A stretch of 52,868 nt of DNA from Myxococcales bacterium (GCA_021847645.1 JAJZQG010000028.1:1-52868); one strand, 5' to 3'. Positions 42,942 to 52,005 are shown, numbered from the stretch's first letter. Notes: generated by a model not told the origin, from the sequence alone. Numbers and translations: made by a program.

Positions 42942-44118
42942 GCAAGGTGTCGAAGTTGAGCGCGTTGGCCTTCGGACAGACCGTATTCACGGTACCCTTG
43001 TACTCCACGCCGAACACGGGCTTGCCCTGCGCGATGAACGGCAGCAGCAGATCGCACTCGTCGTACTGGAAGCACTCTTCGTTGACTTGCCCGTCAAAGA
43101 AGTCCACCAGCTCCGCGACCTGCTCCGGGTCGTTCTTGAGCATCACCGTCAGGTTCCGCGCGTGCGCCGACTGGGCCAGAAACTTGTTGTAGTCGAGCTG
43201 ATCAGAATACGTCAGCCCCAACCCGTTGTCGTTCGAGTAGGCGTCCACCAGGTCCGGGTCGACGCCGTCACAGCCCTTCTGAACCGCCAGGTCCATTCTC
43301 GTAAGCATGATGTCGCGAACGATCGGCGACCGGGTGTCCAGCCACCACTCCCCTGCCCAACCGTCTACCGGATTGCCTCGTACGGACGTCGGAAAGCTCG
43401 ACGCATCGGGACGGTAGTCTTCGTACGATCCCGCGCTGAAGTAGCACAGAACCTTTCGTCCTTGCGCCTGCAGCGCGCTGATCGTCTGCACCGGCGTTTC
43501 GAACATGTCAATGTCGTATACGGCCGCGTCGACCGATGTGTCCACGGTGCCGGAGAGCTGGTATTGCCAGCTCGTACCCGGCGATGGATGCCAGTAGCCT
43601 CCGGAGTGCTGCGTCTGCGCGTCCTGCCCGCCGCTCGCTCCTGAATCCTGCGAAGCTCCGCTGTCGGACGCGTTGCCCGACGCCGCGTCCTCGCCTGCGG
43701 CCGCGTCCTCGCCTGCGGCCGCGTCCTCGCCTGCGGCCGCGTCATCGCCTGCGGCCGCGTCATCGCCTGCGGCCGCGTCATCGCCTGCGGCCGCGTCCTC
43801 GCCTACGGCCGCGTCCTCGCCTACGGCCGCGTCCTCGCCGCTCACGCCGCCGTCGACCGCCGCACAGCCGGAGCCCTCCTCGCACGTCTGCCCGCAGCCG
43901 TCCGGGCTGCCGCAGACCTTTCCCGTGCACGACGCGACGCACGGCTCCGCCTCCGGCGACGTTCCCGAGTCGAGTGAAGCCGCAGCGTCCACCGTGCCGG
44001 CCGAGCCACCAGCGCCGCTCGTGTCCACTCCGCCCGACGAGCTCGAACACGCCGGCATACCGGCCAGCACTGCCAGCAACAGGGCAGTTCCCATCGGCAA
44101 CGAATCAACTACCTTCAT
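42898..44118 (-). CDS. GH114 (endo-alpha-1,4-polygalactosaminidase-like) lipoprotein
   Basis: 406 residues from ATG 44118, chosen because GGAGG lies five bases upstream (the ATG at 44130 has none). Signal peptide with lipobox MPAC, a Cys-containing region (CVASCTGKVCGSPDGCGQTC) and then a GEDAAA hexapeptide linker. The catalytic TIM barrel starts near YWHPSPGTSWQYQLSG and has YDIDMFETPVQTISALQ, KVLCYFSAGSYEDYRPD, GEWWLDTRSP, GCDGVDPDLVDAYSND and FGVEYKG. This is the GH114/TM1410-like family, whose characterised member cuts alpha-1,4-galactosamine polymers. Probably surface-anchored. The next gene upstream encodes a deacetylase-like protein. Confidence 0.88.
   Translation of the reverse strand: MKVVDSLPMGTALLLAVLAGMPACSSSSGGVDTSGAGGSAGTVDAAASLDSGTSPEAEPCVASCTGKVCGSPDGCGQTCEEGSGCAAVDGGVSGEDAAVGEDAAVGEDAAAGDDAAAGDDAAAGDDAAAGEDAAAGEDAAAGEDAASGNASDSGASQDSGASGGQDAQTQHSGGYWHPSPGTSWQYQLSGTVDTSVDAAVYDIDMFETPVQTISALQAQGRKVLCYFSAGSYEDYRPDASSFPTSVRGNPVDGWAGEWWLDTRSPIVRDIMLTRMDLAVQKGCDGVDPDLVDAYSNDNGLGLTYSDQLDYNKFLAQSAHARNLTVMLKNDPEQVAELVDFFDGQVNEECFQYDECDLLLPFIAQGKPVFGVEYKGTVNTVCPKANALNFDTLLKHLSLDAYRVSCR
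43682..43839 (-). repeat. 18-bp tandem repeat encoding the GEDAAA linker
   Basis: Eight full copies and a partial copy of an 18-base unit (plus strand gccgcgtcctcgcctgcg, with variants tcatcg and cctacg) inside the GH114 gene. They encode G-[ED]-D-A-A-[AV] linker blocks between the Cys-rich region and the catalytic barrel. Confidence 0.9.
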
Positions 44119-44529
44119 CCCGACCTCCATGGCCTACGCGGCATTCGACTTGCAGCGACCTGGTATCACGCCCTTGGGTATCCCGCCAGGTCAACGCTGT
44201 TGTTAAACACCAAATAGGTGGGAGATCGTCGCCCCCCCGCTCCCGATGGACGGCACAGCGCCGACAGCGCGCCGAGCCTCCGAGACGCTGGGGAATTCAT
44301 TCCTCGAGACGGCAATTCGCTGCGCCCCTGACCGCGCCGAGCAGTTCGAACATGGAGCTGGCAACAGGCCGGGCCCGACGCTGGCCGCTACAACGGCATA
44401 CCGCGGCGCGCAACGACCGACGGCGCTCCGGCGCCATTCCCCAGCGTGCGACGGGCTGCGTCGCAAGCAACCGGGGACTGACGAGTTGTCGTGTATTCCG
44501 ATGGAGGGGAAAGGCCCGTGGCGCTCACG
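44119..44529. other. Non-coding region upstream of the GH114 gene, with inverted repeat
   Basis: About 410 bases between the deacetylase-like gene and GH114, both on the minus strand. No convincing gene. A perfect 7-base inverted repeat GACCTGG (44157-44163) / CCAGGTC (44186-44192) with a 22-base loop lies about 40 bases before the GH114 start. The minus strand here also carries TTGACC at about 44189-44194 and an AT-rich stretch (CACCTATTTGGTGTTTAAC, about 44200-44225). These are the likely promoter and operator region, but no well-spaced -10 was found. Confidence 0.4.
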
Positions 44530-47500
44530 CTACGGCTGATATCGCACCATGAGCACGGGACGCCGCGCCGCCTTCGCCGTGTCAGCCGCGTAGAATCCAA
44601 GCAGGTCCGCCACCTGATCGTCGTCGTCATCGAGCGTGAAGGCCATCCGAAGCTGGGTGCGGCCGGTCAGATTCACATACGCAAGCGCGTCCTTGCTCAG
44701 CTGGAAGTCGTACGTCGTATTGAACGCGAGCGCCCCCGCGATGGTTCCGGCCACGGCATCCGCCGCGGCTTGCAAGTCCGAGGCCGCCAGCGCCGTGCCC
44801 GTGCCAAAGCCGCCCTTCTTGATCTCCAGCAAGCACGTTCCGTGAGTCTGCAACGGATTCGTGCCGGTGATCGCGCCGCGCGTCAAGCGCAGCGTCGCGC
44901 TCAGCACCACCGCCGTGTCGGGAATCGGCGAGGTGTCGAACGACACGATGCTCTTGATCTGTTGATCCAGGGCGTTGTCTCCCACGCGCAGCCCTTGCGA
45001 GCCCGTTCCGGTCGATGTGGCGGCGCCGCCGACTCCGCTCGTCTCCGTGCTCTCCCGCAGCCAGCCGTCCTCCGCGGCGATCGAGACGAACGAAGCGTCC
45101 ACCGGTGGCAGGGCTAGCGCCGCGCGCACCGTCACGGTCAGCGTTCCCGGCACCGGGGGCGCAATCCCGTCGGAGGCCTGTATCTGCCACGAGTTCACGC
45201 CGACGTCCGCCGCGCTCGGCGTGCCGGTGATCGTCCCGGCAGGCGCCATCGTCAACCACGTCGGCCCACTGACAATCGAATACGTCGGCGTAGTGCCGTC
45301 CGGGTCCACCGCTGACCCCGCCACCGTGCCCGTGTACGGAGTATTCGCCGTTGCGTCGCTGGCAACGACGGGCGACACCGAGAACACCGGCGCGTCGTTC
45401 ACCGCCGTCACGGTAATGCTCATCGTCGCAATGTTGCTGCTCAGCAGACCGTCGCTCGCATAGAAGGTGAAGCTGTCCGTACCGTTGTAGTTCGCCGCCG
45501 GCTCGTAGACCAGATACGGCGCCGTGCCCGTGAGCGTGCCGTGCGCCGGGGCTTGCAGAATGGTCCAGCTGAGAGCGTCGCCGTCAGGATCCGTTGCCTC
45601 CAGCGGCACCGGCACGCTCGTGTCTTCCAGCGTCTGCACCGAGCCGCCCACGGCCACCGGCGGCTGGTCGACGACCGCACATGCCGGGTCCGCCGCGTCC
45701 ACGGCTCCGTTGCAGTTGTTGTCGATTCCGTCGTTGCACACCTCCGGCACGGAAGGATTCACATTTGGATTCGTGTCGTCGCAGTCAGCCACACCACAGG
45801 TGCCGCCCTCCCGATAGAAGCCGTCGTGGTCTGCGTCGGTGCACGTCGAGGCCGGCGCCGTGATCGTCACCGTGTGCACGCCCATCGTGCCGAGACGCAT
45901 CTCCAAACTGCCGCCCACCATCGTCACGCTGTCCGCGCCAGCCACCTGAATTCCCGTCCGGATGGCGCTCGGAACGTACGCTTTGACAATGCCCTCTCCC
46001 TCGAGCTGGAAGGTCAGGTCTCGGCCGTTTCCCGCTACGGATTGGAGCTTCGCGCGCATCGGCAGGCTCGTGACGTGCGTAACGTCCGCCGGTGTGACGT
46101 TGTAGTGCACGACGAATTCCCCGCCGCCCTGGGCCAGGAAGACCTGGTCCTCGTCGTAGGCATACCAGCCATCCACCGAGCTGATCGTCCGGCCCGGGCC
46201 CATCTTCAACGAGAATCGGCCCACATCGCTCGCTTCGACGCGCACCAGAAGTGGATTGGCGTCGGACACCAGCAGGTCCGCAGCGGCGAAAGTGCGGATG
46301 CGCTGCTGGGCATCGGCAACGGTCACGAACTCGGTTCCCTGGCCGTACAGCCAGGAGAAGATGTCCGTGTACATCGATGAAACGAACCCCTCGAAACCGG
46401 CTGCTGCATAGTCGTGCCACAGGAAGTGGACGAGGGGCTGCGAGCCGTGACGCAGGCGCGTCAAGTATTCGTCGTGCCAGATCTGCACGGCCTGGGCAGG
46501 CGTGTACTTCAGCCAGCCGACCAGCGTCCAGTCCGGAGACATGCTCATGCTCAGGTAGACCGCCTTGAGGTCGGGACGCAGCCAGCCGTTGGCCCCCGGA
46601 GCCCCCCAGCCCACCTGTCCGGAGCGCCCCGAGATGTACTGGAAGTACGGGGCGATCGTCTGGTCCACCCGCAGATCCTCCGGGTTGCCGGGGATCGCCG
46701 TGCCAAGCACCTGGATGCCCAACTGCTGGCCAATCTGAGCAGCCGACTGCCGGAACTCGAAGTCGAGCTGCGTGGCTGTCAGATCTATCGTGTTGTCCGG
46801 ATGCGTCCAGGAGTGCGTTCCAATCTCGTTGCCCAACGCCATGTACTTCTTGTACAGGGGGCCGGACACGCTCCAGTCCGTGTATTCGCCTTGATTCGGC
46901 CGGTTGCCGATGTTGATGAAGAACGACCCCACGAAGTCGTAGTCGGCCTTGAACCGGGCGATCATGTCGTAGAGCGGAACCTCGACCGTAGCCAGTTCCT
47001 CGGGATACATCGACTGGTCCATGTCGGTGCGCGCGGAGAAGATGCTCACGTTGCGCCCCATCTTGAGCGCCACCGGCGCCTGGCTGCCATAGACCACCCA
47101 TTGGATGCACGGCCACACCACGTCCGTGTCGCCCATCATCTGATCGTTGGCGAACAGGACGTTGCGCCCGCCCGTCTGGGTGGCAATCACGCCGGGATAG
47201 GACTGCCCGTTCGCGACCGCGGTCACCAGGGTGCTGGAGCCGGACGTCGTGCCCGTGAAGGTGCCGAACCACAGGGCGCTGTAGGACATCATCTCTTCCC
47301 CGGCGCTGTAGGAGGCCATGGCCGGGTGCGACGTGTCTGCCGCGATCAGCGTGGTTGGAGGTCCCCATACGCCCCCGACAGGCTCCACGCCGAGCAGAAG
47401 CCTCATGGCCGCGTACGGATCGCCGGGCAGCGCGGCTCCGGTCTCGTCGTAGACCATGAAGTCCCCGGCGGCGATGAGCCCTACGCCGTAGTTGGCGGAT

Positions 47501-47853
47501 GCCTGGGAGAGCGCATCGAGGATCGCGGCTTGCTTGGACCGCGTCACGAACCCCATCTGCGGAAAGACGAGCGCGTCATAGCGCTGGAGGTTCGAGACCG
47601 ACGTCAGATCATCCTCCGAGAGGATATCGAAGGGAACGCCGGCCATGATGGCCTGGTGCTGCATCGCCGCGAAGAGCTGGGAGTAGACGAACTCGTCATA
47701 GAACCAGAGCGACGATGGTTGGGAGAAGACGATGCCGACGCGCTTGCTCTCCTGCGCTTCGGCGTCGAGCGATACCAAGGGAGACGCGAGTACGAGAGTG
47801 CCGACGACAGCTCCCCCGAGGCCGGAAAGGACACGATGAATACACGCGCGCAT
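44530..47853 (-). CDS. Large secreted polysaccharide-deacetylase-like protein with MopE, Ig-like and DNRLRE domains
   Basis: 1107 residues from ATG 47853 (GGGGAGG five bases upstream); signal peptide to about residue 35. Residues 40-270 are a flavodoxin/amidotransferase-like domain (VGIVFSQPSSLWFYDEF). About 275-560 is a NodB/CE4-like deacetylase barrel with SIFSARTDMDQSMYP (metal Asp) and NEIGTHSWTHPDN (His-x3-His). Then a beta domain, a MopE motif (CTDADHDGFY ... CNDGIDNNCNGAVD), a cadherin/Ig-like repeat (DPDGDALSWTILQ), a He_PIG repeat (SAADVGVNSWQIQASDG) and a C-terminal DNRLRE/CBM96-like domain (AEDGWLRE ... QIKSIVSFDTSPIPD). It lies upstream of GH114 on the same strand, and together they resemble the two activities of PelA. 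Confidence 0.82.
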   Translation of the reverse strand: MRACIHRVLSGLGGAVVGTLVLASPLVSLDAEAQESKRVGIVFSQPSSLWFYDEFVYSQLFAAMQHQAIMAGVPFDILSEDDLTSVSNLQRYDALVFPQMGFVTRSKQAAILDALSQASANYGVGLIAAGDFMVYDETGAALPGDPYAAMRLLLGVEPVGGVWGPPTTLIAADTSHPAMASYSAGEEMMSYSALWFGTFTGTTSGSSTLVTAVANGQSYPGVIATQTGGRNVLFANDQMMGDTDVVWPCIQWVVYGSQAPVALKMGRNVSIFSARTDMDQSMYPEELATVEVPLYDMIARFKADYDFVGSFFINIGNRPNQGEYTDWSVSGPLYKKYMALGNEIGTHSWTHPDNTIDLTATQLDFEFRQSAAQIGQQLGIQVLGTAIPGNPEDLRVDQTIAPYFQYISGRSGQVGWGAPGANGWLRPDLKAVYLSMSMSPDWTLVGWLKYTPAQAVQIWHDEYLTRLRHGSQPLVHFLWHDYAAAGFEGFVSSMYTDIFSWLYGQGTEFVTVADAQQRIRTFAAADLLVSDANPLLVRVEASDVGRFSLKMGPGRTISSVDGWYAYDEDQVFLAQGGGEFVVHYNVTPADVTHVTSLPMRAKLQSVAGNGRDLTFQLEGEGIVKAYVPSAIRTGIQVAGADSVTMVGGSLEMRLGTMGVHTVTITAPASTCTDADHDGFYREGGTCGVADCDDTNPNVNPSVPEVCNDGIDNNCNGAVDAADPACAVVDQPPVAVGGSVQTLEDTSVPVPLEATDPDGDALSWTILQAPAHGTLTGTAPYLVYEPAANYNGTDSFTFYASDGLLSSNIATMSITVTAVNDAPVFSVSPVVASDATANTPYTGTVAGSAVDPDGTTPTYSIVSGPTWLTMAPAGTITGTPSAADVGVNSWQIQASDGIAPPVPGTLTVTVRAALALPPVDASFVSIAAEDGWLRESTETSGVGGAATSTGTGSQGLRVGDNALDQQIKSIVSFDTSPIPDTAVVLSATLRLTRGAITGTNPLQTHGTCLLEIKKGGFGTGTALAASDLQAAADAVAGTIAGALAFNTTYDFQLSKDALAYVNLTGRTQLRMAFTLDDDDDQVADLLGFYAADTAKAARRPVLMVRYQP

Positions 47854-48173
47854 GGAAGCCTCCCCAGTGAACAGGACGGTGCCGCCCCGTGCTCGAGTCG
47901 GGACGGGGTCACCCAGGCAAGACCGCGCCTCGGGACGATTTCCCCACGCACACCCGCAGCGCGCCCCCCGTGGACTGGCGTTGATGTGACCCACTGTAGC
48001 CATTGCGCCCCGCCATGCCAGAGCCCCGCGAGGCTCCGAGCGCCATTCAGCGTGTGGTGTTTTCCGCATTCGATCGGCCGGCGACCGGGACGGAGGCAGG
48101 ACGCCGGCTGCAGGCGAGCATCCCCCGCCACGCATCCGAACTCGATTGATCGGCGGCGCCGCCGGGCCCTACG
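47854..48173. other. Divergent non-coding region with leader inverted repeat
   Basis: About 320 bases between the deacetylase-like gene (minus) and the zinc-ribbon gene (plus). No gene is supported. A stem can form from GGTG/CACC (47878-47881, 47910-47913) and CCCCGT/ACGGGG (47885-47890, 47903-47908), which would sit in the 5' leader of the deacetylase mRNA about 25-60 bases before its start. A weak minus-strand promoter (CTGGCA, 17 bases, TACAGT, ending near 47993) is possible. Confidence 0.35.
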
Positions 48174-48560
48174 ATGCGGTGCATGCCCACGCCAACCCTC
48201 GTGTGCTGCCCTCGATGCCAACGCCACGCCCGCGCCGCCGATCGCTCGTGCCCCTTCTGCGGTGACCTCCTCGCCACGCGCGGCGACGCCCCGCCCGCCA
48301 AAGCCGCTGGCGTCCTGGCCGTGTCGATCGTCGCCGCTACCCTGCAGGCCTGCTCTCCTTCCCCCGCGCCGCCGGCACCCGTCTACGGTCCTCCGCCGCC
48401 CGTGCCGTCTGCAGGTTTGCCCGCAACGCCTGGCTCCGCGACCGTTCCGGTCAATCCCGCCCCGCCCGACCCGGGGCTCGCTGGCGCATACGGCCCGGCT
48501 CCGCGGTCCGCGCCCGTCGACGCCGGCGCCGTCGAGGTGTACGGCCCTCCACCCCGTTGA
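48174..48560 (+). CDS. Small zinc-ribbon, Pro-rich membrane/lipoprotein-like protein
   Basis: 128 residues from ATG 48174, or 125 from ATG 48183. The N-terminus is a rubredoxin-like zinc ribbon: CCPRCQRHARAADRSCPFCGD (two CxxC knuckles). A hydrophobic helix follows (GVLAVSIVAATLQACS), then an extended Pro/Ala-rich tail with three copies of YGPPP/YGPAP. This plan (cytosolic zinc ribbon, membrane helix, Pro-rich periplasmic tail) recurs in Polyangia as a protein of unknown function. It sits 40 bases before the PAP2 gene. Confidence 0.7.
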   Translation: MRCMPTPTLVCCPRCQRHARAADRSCPFCGDLLATRGDAPPAKAAGVLAVSIVAATLQACSPSPAPPAPVYGPPPPVPSAGLPATPGSATVPVNPAPPDPGLAGAYGPAPRSAPVDAGAVEVYGPPPR

Positions 48561-48600
48561 GCCGCCCTATCGGCGCGATCCCGCTCTTCACGGAAACGAC

Positions 48601-49440
48601 ATGACAAGCTCTGGACTGGTATTGCGGACAGGCCTCGCCGCGCTCATCGCAGTGACATGCGTGCGCGCCTCGGCGGCAGAGCCCTCGCATGAACTCGCGC
48701 GTACCGGCACAACCTTCATGCTCACGGAGACCGGCGCGTCCCTGGCCCTACTGGTAGGCGCCACCCTGTTTCCGGTACCGAAACAATGCCGCTGGTGCGA
48801 TTCGAATGCCTTCGATCGGGCCGGCCATGATGCGCTGCTGATGAGCAATCCGAAGAGCGCAGCAGCGGTCAGCCACGTGTTCTCTTTCGGCGTCGTGCCC
48901 GCGACGGCGATAGGCGCGGTCAGCGTGGCGCCGCTGTTGCGCGACCAGTCCTCCGATGCCCTGGCGAACACGGCAATCCTGTTGAACGTCCTGATGGTCG
49001 ACGTGGCGCTTACCGCCACGGCCAAGTTCAACGTGGCTCGGCGGCGTCCCGCGTTCTACTACGGCCGCCAGGCAGACACCGAGTACGCGAGCTCGACGAC
49101 GGAACAGAACGTCTCGTTCTTCTCCGGCGACACGAGCGTGGCCTTCTCCCTGGCCGCAGCCAGCTCGACCGTGGCGTTCCTGCGCGGCTACGAGTATGCG
49201 CCGTATCTGGCCGTCGGCAGCGGTCTGGCCGCATCCACAGTCGGCGTGCTCCGCGTCTCGGCCAACGTCCATTGGCCCAGCGACGTGCTCACCGGTGCGT
49301 TCGTCGGCACGGCCGTGGGCATCGGGCTGCCCCTGCTGCTGCATCCGCGTGTGCACCCGGCCGATAGCTCGCCCGCGGCCGGCGCCGGGGCTCCTCTTCG
49401 GAGCGCCCCGCCCCAGCTCCAGCTGACGATGCTCTGGTAG
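48601..49440 (+). CDS. PAP2-superfamily protein with substituted catalytic residue
   Basis: 279 residues, ATG 48601; signal-like first helix. PAP2/phosphatidic-acid-phosphatase motifs: C1 KFNVARRRP (Lys142, Arg149-Pro150), C2 SFFSGDTSVAF, and C3 LRVSANVHWPSDVLTG (Arg218, His224, Asp228). The C2 motif normally reads PSGH, and its His is needed for catalysis. Here it is Asp177 (GAC instead of CAC, one base). Five or six hydrophobic segments place it in the membrane. Without the C2 His it may be inactive, altered in substrate, or non-catalytic. Confidence 0.8.
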   Translation: MTSSGLVLRTGLAALIAVTCVRASAAEPSHELARTGTTFMLTETGASLALLVGATLFPVPKQCRWCDSNAFDRAGHDALLMSNPKSAAAVSHVFSFGVVPATAIGAVSVAPLLRDQSSDALANTAILLNVLMVDVALTATAKFNVARRRPAFYYGRQADTEYASSTTEQNVSFFSGDTSVAFSLAAASSTVAFLRGYEYAPYLAVGSGLAASTVGVLRVSANVHWPSDVLTGAFVGTAVGIGLPLLLHPRVHPADSSPAAGAGAPLRSAPPQLQLTMLW

Positions 49441-49441
49441 C

Positions 49442-49465
49442 CGTTGCACACGTGCGCCGGCAACG
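49442..49465 (+). terminator. Possible hairpin after the PAP2 gene
   Basis: CGTTGC (49442-49447) and GCAACG (49460-49465) with a 12-base loop begin two bases after the PAP2 stop. No T-run follows, so the terminator call is weak. Confidence 0.25.
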
Positions 49466-49583
49466 CGCCCATCGCCGGCGGGACGGCCCCATGCCGCCGG
49501 ACATTGCGACGCAGTGCACGCGGCCCTACCTGCGGACCGCTTCCTCTTTACAGCGCGCGTCGCCGGTGCAAACGATCGCGTCC

Positions 49584-50147
49584 ATGCCGCTTCCCAGCCG
49601 ACAAGACGCGCTGCAAGTCCTGCACGAACATCTCAAGGGCGAGTACTTGCTGCGCCACAGCAGAGCCACCGAGCTGATCATGCTCGCCCTGGCCCCGCGC
49701 TTCCAGGCCGACCCGGCCCTGTGGGGCATCACCGGCCTGCTGCATGACCTGGACTTCGAGCGCATCGACGGCGACGACCATCGGCACGCCGTCGAGACCG
49801 TCCGCATTCTTCATGAGCGGTTCGATTACCCAGCCGAGGGTCTGGACGCCATCCTCGCCCACAACGGCGATGTCCTCGGTATCCCCTGCCGCACCACCTT
49901 CGATCATGCGCTCACTGCAGCAGAGTCCGTCACCGGCATGGTCTTCGCCACGGCCCTGATTCTACCGTCCCGCAAGCTCGCCGACGTCAAGCCCAAGTCC
50001 GTCGCCAAGCGCCTCAAGGAGCCGCGGTTTGCAGCCAAGGTCAGCCGCGAGCGCGTCGGGCACCACGCCGATATCGGCATCGACGTCGCGACCTTCTGCG
50101 CGATCGCCGTCGAGTGCATGCAGGGGGCGGCCGCCGAGCTGGAGTAG
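49584..50147 (+). CDS. HD-domain phosphohydrolase-like protein
   Basis: 187 residues, ATG 49584. HD superfamily residues in order: YLLRHSRATELIM (first His), GITGLLHDLDFER (His54-Asp55), DDHRHAVETVRIL, and ILAHNGDVLG. This pattern is that of the small HDIG-type hydrolases that act on phosphorylated metabolites or nucleotides. It stops six bases before the pseudouridine synthase start, so the two are likely co-transcribed. Substrate unknown. Confidence 0.85.
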   Translation: MPLPSRQDALQVLHEHLKGEYLLRHSRATELIMLALAPRFQADPALWGITGLLHDLDFERIDGDDHRHAVETVRILHERFDYPAEGLDAILAHNGDVLGIPCRTTFDHALTAAESVTGMVFATALILPSRKLADVKPKSVAKRLKEPRFAAKVSRERVGHHADIGIDVATFCAIAVECMQGAAAELE

Positions 50148-50152
50148 GTGCG

Positions 50153-50851
50153 GTGCTGTCCGAGCCGGCCCTCCCCATCTTGTACCGCGACGGGCATCTC
50201 GTTGCCTTCCTCAAGCCGTCCGGCATGCTCGTGCACCGGGGCTGGGCTCGCGACCGGCTCACCGCGGTCGATCTGGCCGCGGCCGCGCTCGGCGCCCGCG
50301 TCTACCCCGTCCACCGTCTCGATCGCGGCACCAGCGGCGTGCTGCTGTTCGCCCTTTCCTCCGAGGTGGCGGCCGCCACCCAGCTTCTGTTCCGCCGCGC
50401 GCTCGTCGCCAAGACCTATCTCGCGCTCGTGCGGGATACCGCCCCGCCGTCCGGTGTCATCGACCATCCCGTGCCCAACGAGGAGCACGGCCCTCGCGTC
50501 GACGCCACCACCGACTTCACCCGCCTGTGGGTCGGCGATCACGCCTCGCTGCTCGAGGCTCGTCCCCACACCGGCCGCCTGCACCAGGTGCGCCGCCACA
50601 TGAAGCATATTCGTCACCCGGTGGTGGGCGACGCCAACTATGGCGACGGCAAGGTAAACCGCTACCACCGGGACCGGTACGGCCTCGCCCGGCTCGCCCT
50701 GCACGCCTGGCATATCTCGTTGCCTCATCCGATCCACGGTGTGCCGCTCGCGGTCCACGCGCAGCTGCCCCCGGACTTGGCGCTGCCCTTCACCAGCCTG
50801 GGCATCCCGCCCGAGCTGTGGGCTACCGCGCCGCGGGAGTCGCGCCCGTGA
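50153..50851 (+). CDS. truC: RNA pseudouridine synthase (RluA family, TruC-like)
   Basis: 232 residues from GTG 50153 (GGAG eight bases upstream). RluA-type catalytic motif YPVHRLDRGTSGVLLFA with nucleophile Asp57, KPSGMLVHRG near the N-terminus, VAKTYLALVR, and ARPHTGRLHQVRRHMKHIRHPVVGDANYGDG (read in parts as HTGRLHQVRRH and HPVVGDANYGDG). There is no S4 domain. Lack of an S4 domain and the KHIRHP...YGDG...NR block are closest to TruC, which makes pseudouridine 65 in tRNA; the specific site is inferred from similarity only. Confidence 0.85.
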   Translation: MLSEPALPILYRDGHLVAFLKPSGMLVHRGWARDRLTAVDLAAAALGARVYPVHRLDRGTSGVLLFALSSEVAAATQLLFRRALVAKTYLALVRDTAPPSGVIDHPVPNEEHGPRVDATTDFTRLWVGDHASLLEARPHTGRLHQVRRHMKHIRHPVVGDANYGDGKVNRYHRDRYGLARLALHAWHISLPHPIHGVPLAVHAQLPPDLALPFTSLGIPPELWATAPRESRP

Positions 50852-50922
50852 CGCACGTCGCGTGATGTTGCGTCTTCTTGGCGGACCGCGTGCGTCCGCG
50901 CCAGCGCACATTCCGCTATTCG

Positions 50923-51900
50923 CTAGATGGCATTCCCGGCCTGGTCGAAGATTCCCTCGTATAGCGCGCCGCTCAGGTAGCGCTCCCCCGAGTCGGGCAG
51001 CACCGCCACGATCGTCTTGCCCGCGAACTCCTCGGCCTGCGCCAGCCGCACTGCCACCGCCGCTGCGGCCCCGCACGAGATGCCGGCCAGAATCCCCTCC
51101 TCCCGCGCCAGGCGTCGCGCGTACTCGATCGCTTCCTCGTTGGTCACCTGCTCGACACGGTCCACGATCGACAGGTCGAGCGTGTCCGGAATGAAGCCCG
51201 CCCCCAGGCCCTGGATCTTGTGCGGCCCCGGGACCAGCTCCTGCCCCGCCAGCTTCTGCGTGATCACCGGGCTGCCCGACGGCTCCACGGCCACCGAGAC
51301 GATCTTCTTGCCCCTCGTGTGCTTGATGTAGCGCGAGATGCCCGTGATCGTCCCGCCCGTCCCCACGCCGCTGACCAGCACGTCGACCGCGCCGTCGGTG
51401 TCTTCCCAGATCTCGGGGCCCGTGGTCTTCTCGTGGATGGCCGGGTTCGCCGGGTTCTTGAACTGCTGGGGCATGAAGTAGCGCTCCGGATCGCTGGCCG
51501 CCATCTCCTCGGCGCGACGGATCGCCCCCTTCATCCCCTTCGAGCCTTCCGTCAGCACCAGCTTCGCGCCGAACGCGGCCAGAATCTTGCGACGCTCGAT
51601 GCTCATCGTCTCCGGCATCGTGAGCGTGATGGAATATCCGCGCGACGCTGCCACGTACGCCAGCGCGATTCCCGTGTTGCCGCTGGTCGGCTCGATGATC
51701 TCCTTGCCCGGCTTCAGCACTCCCCTGTCCTCGGCGTCCCAGACCATCGCCGCGCCGATCCGGCACTTGACCGAGTACGAAGGATTCCGCCCCTCGACCT
51801 TCGCGAGCACCGTAGACTTTGCGCCCGCGACGATGCGGCGCAGACGCACCAGCGGAGTACGTCCAATGGATCGGGAGTTGTCTTGGAAGATGTTCGACAT
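50923..51900 (-). CDS. cysK: Cysteine synthase (O-acetylserine sulfhydrylase)
   Basis: 325 residues, ATG 51900 with AGGAGAG upstream. Fold-type II PLP enzyme: [14 protein letters not shown]-Lys45 in [23 protein letters not shown], phosphate loop [11 protein letters not shown] and [12 protein letters not shown]. It makes cysteine from O-acetylserine and sulfide. Length and motifs fit CysK rather than cystathionine beta-synthase (no CBS domains). It is transcribed divergently from an XRE-cupin regulator, with a strong promoter that overlaps a palindrome. Confidence 0.95.
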   Translation of the reverse strand: MSNIFQDNSRSIGRTPLVRLRRIVAGAKSTVLAKVEGRNPSYSVKCRIGAAMVWDAEDRGVLKPGKEIIEPTSGNTGIALAYVAASRGYSITLTMPETMSIERRKILAAFGAKLVLTEGSKGMKGAIRRAEEMAASDPERYFMPQQFKNPANPAIHEKTTGPEIWEDTDGAVDVLVSGVGTGGTITGISRYIKHTRGKKIVSVAVEPSGSPVITQKLAGQELVPGPHKIQGLGAGFIPDTLDLSIVDRVEQVTNEEAIEYARRLAREEGILAGISCGAAAAVAVRLAQAEEFAGKTIVAVLPDSGERYLSGALYEGIFDQAGNAI

Positions 51901-51977
51901 GTGCCGCTCTCCTGGCGCCCGGCGCCGCCGTGAGGTTCCCTGCCCGACGAATCTTGCCTTTCCTGTCTGCCACGTTC

Positions 51978-52005
51978 ACTATAGCGGACGAATCTGCTAT
52001 GTCAA
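51978..52005 (-). promoter_or_regulatory. Sigma-70 promoter of cysK
   Basis: On the minus strand a perfect TTGACA (52005-52000), a 16-base spacer and TATAGT (51983-51978). This is the best-matching sigma-70 promoter seen in the window. Transcription would start near 51971, giving a leader of about 70 bases before the cysK ATG. Confidence 0.75.
51981..52000. promoter_or_regulatory. Palindromic operator candidate inside the cysK promoter
   Basis: ATAGCGGA (51981-51988) and TCTGCTAT (51993-52000) form 8-base arms with one mismatch around CGAA. The palindrome fills the spacer between the cysK -35 and -10 elements, so a bound protein would block RNA polymerase. The divergent XRE-cupin regulator is the obvious candidate. 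A second small palindrome, CTAGTATCCTAG (52014-52025), lies close to the regulator start. Confidence 0.6.

Noticed and set aside
43682-43839. CRISPR array
   Set aside because: The repeats are contiguous, in frame, without spacers, and encode a hexapeptide linker.
44119-44529. Small genes of 80-97 codons between GH114 and the deacetylase
   Set aside because: The frames on both strands lack ribosome sites, hydrophobic patterning or any recognisable motif.
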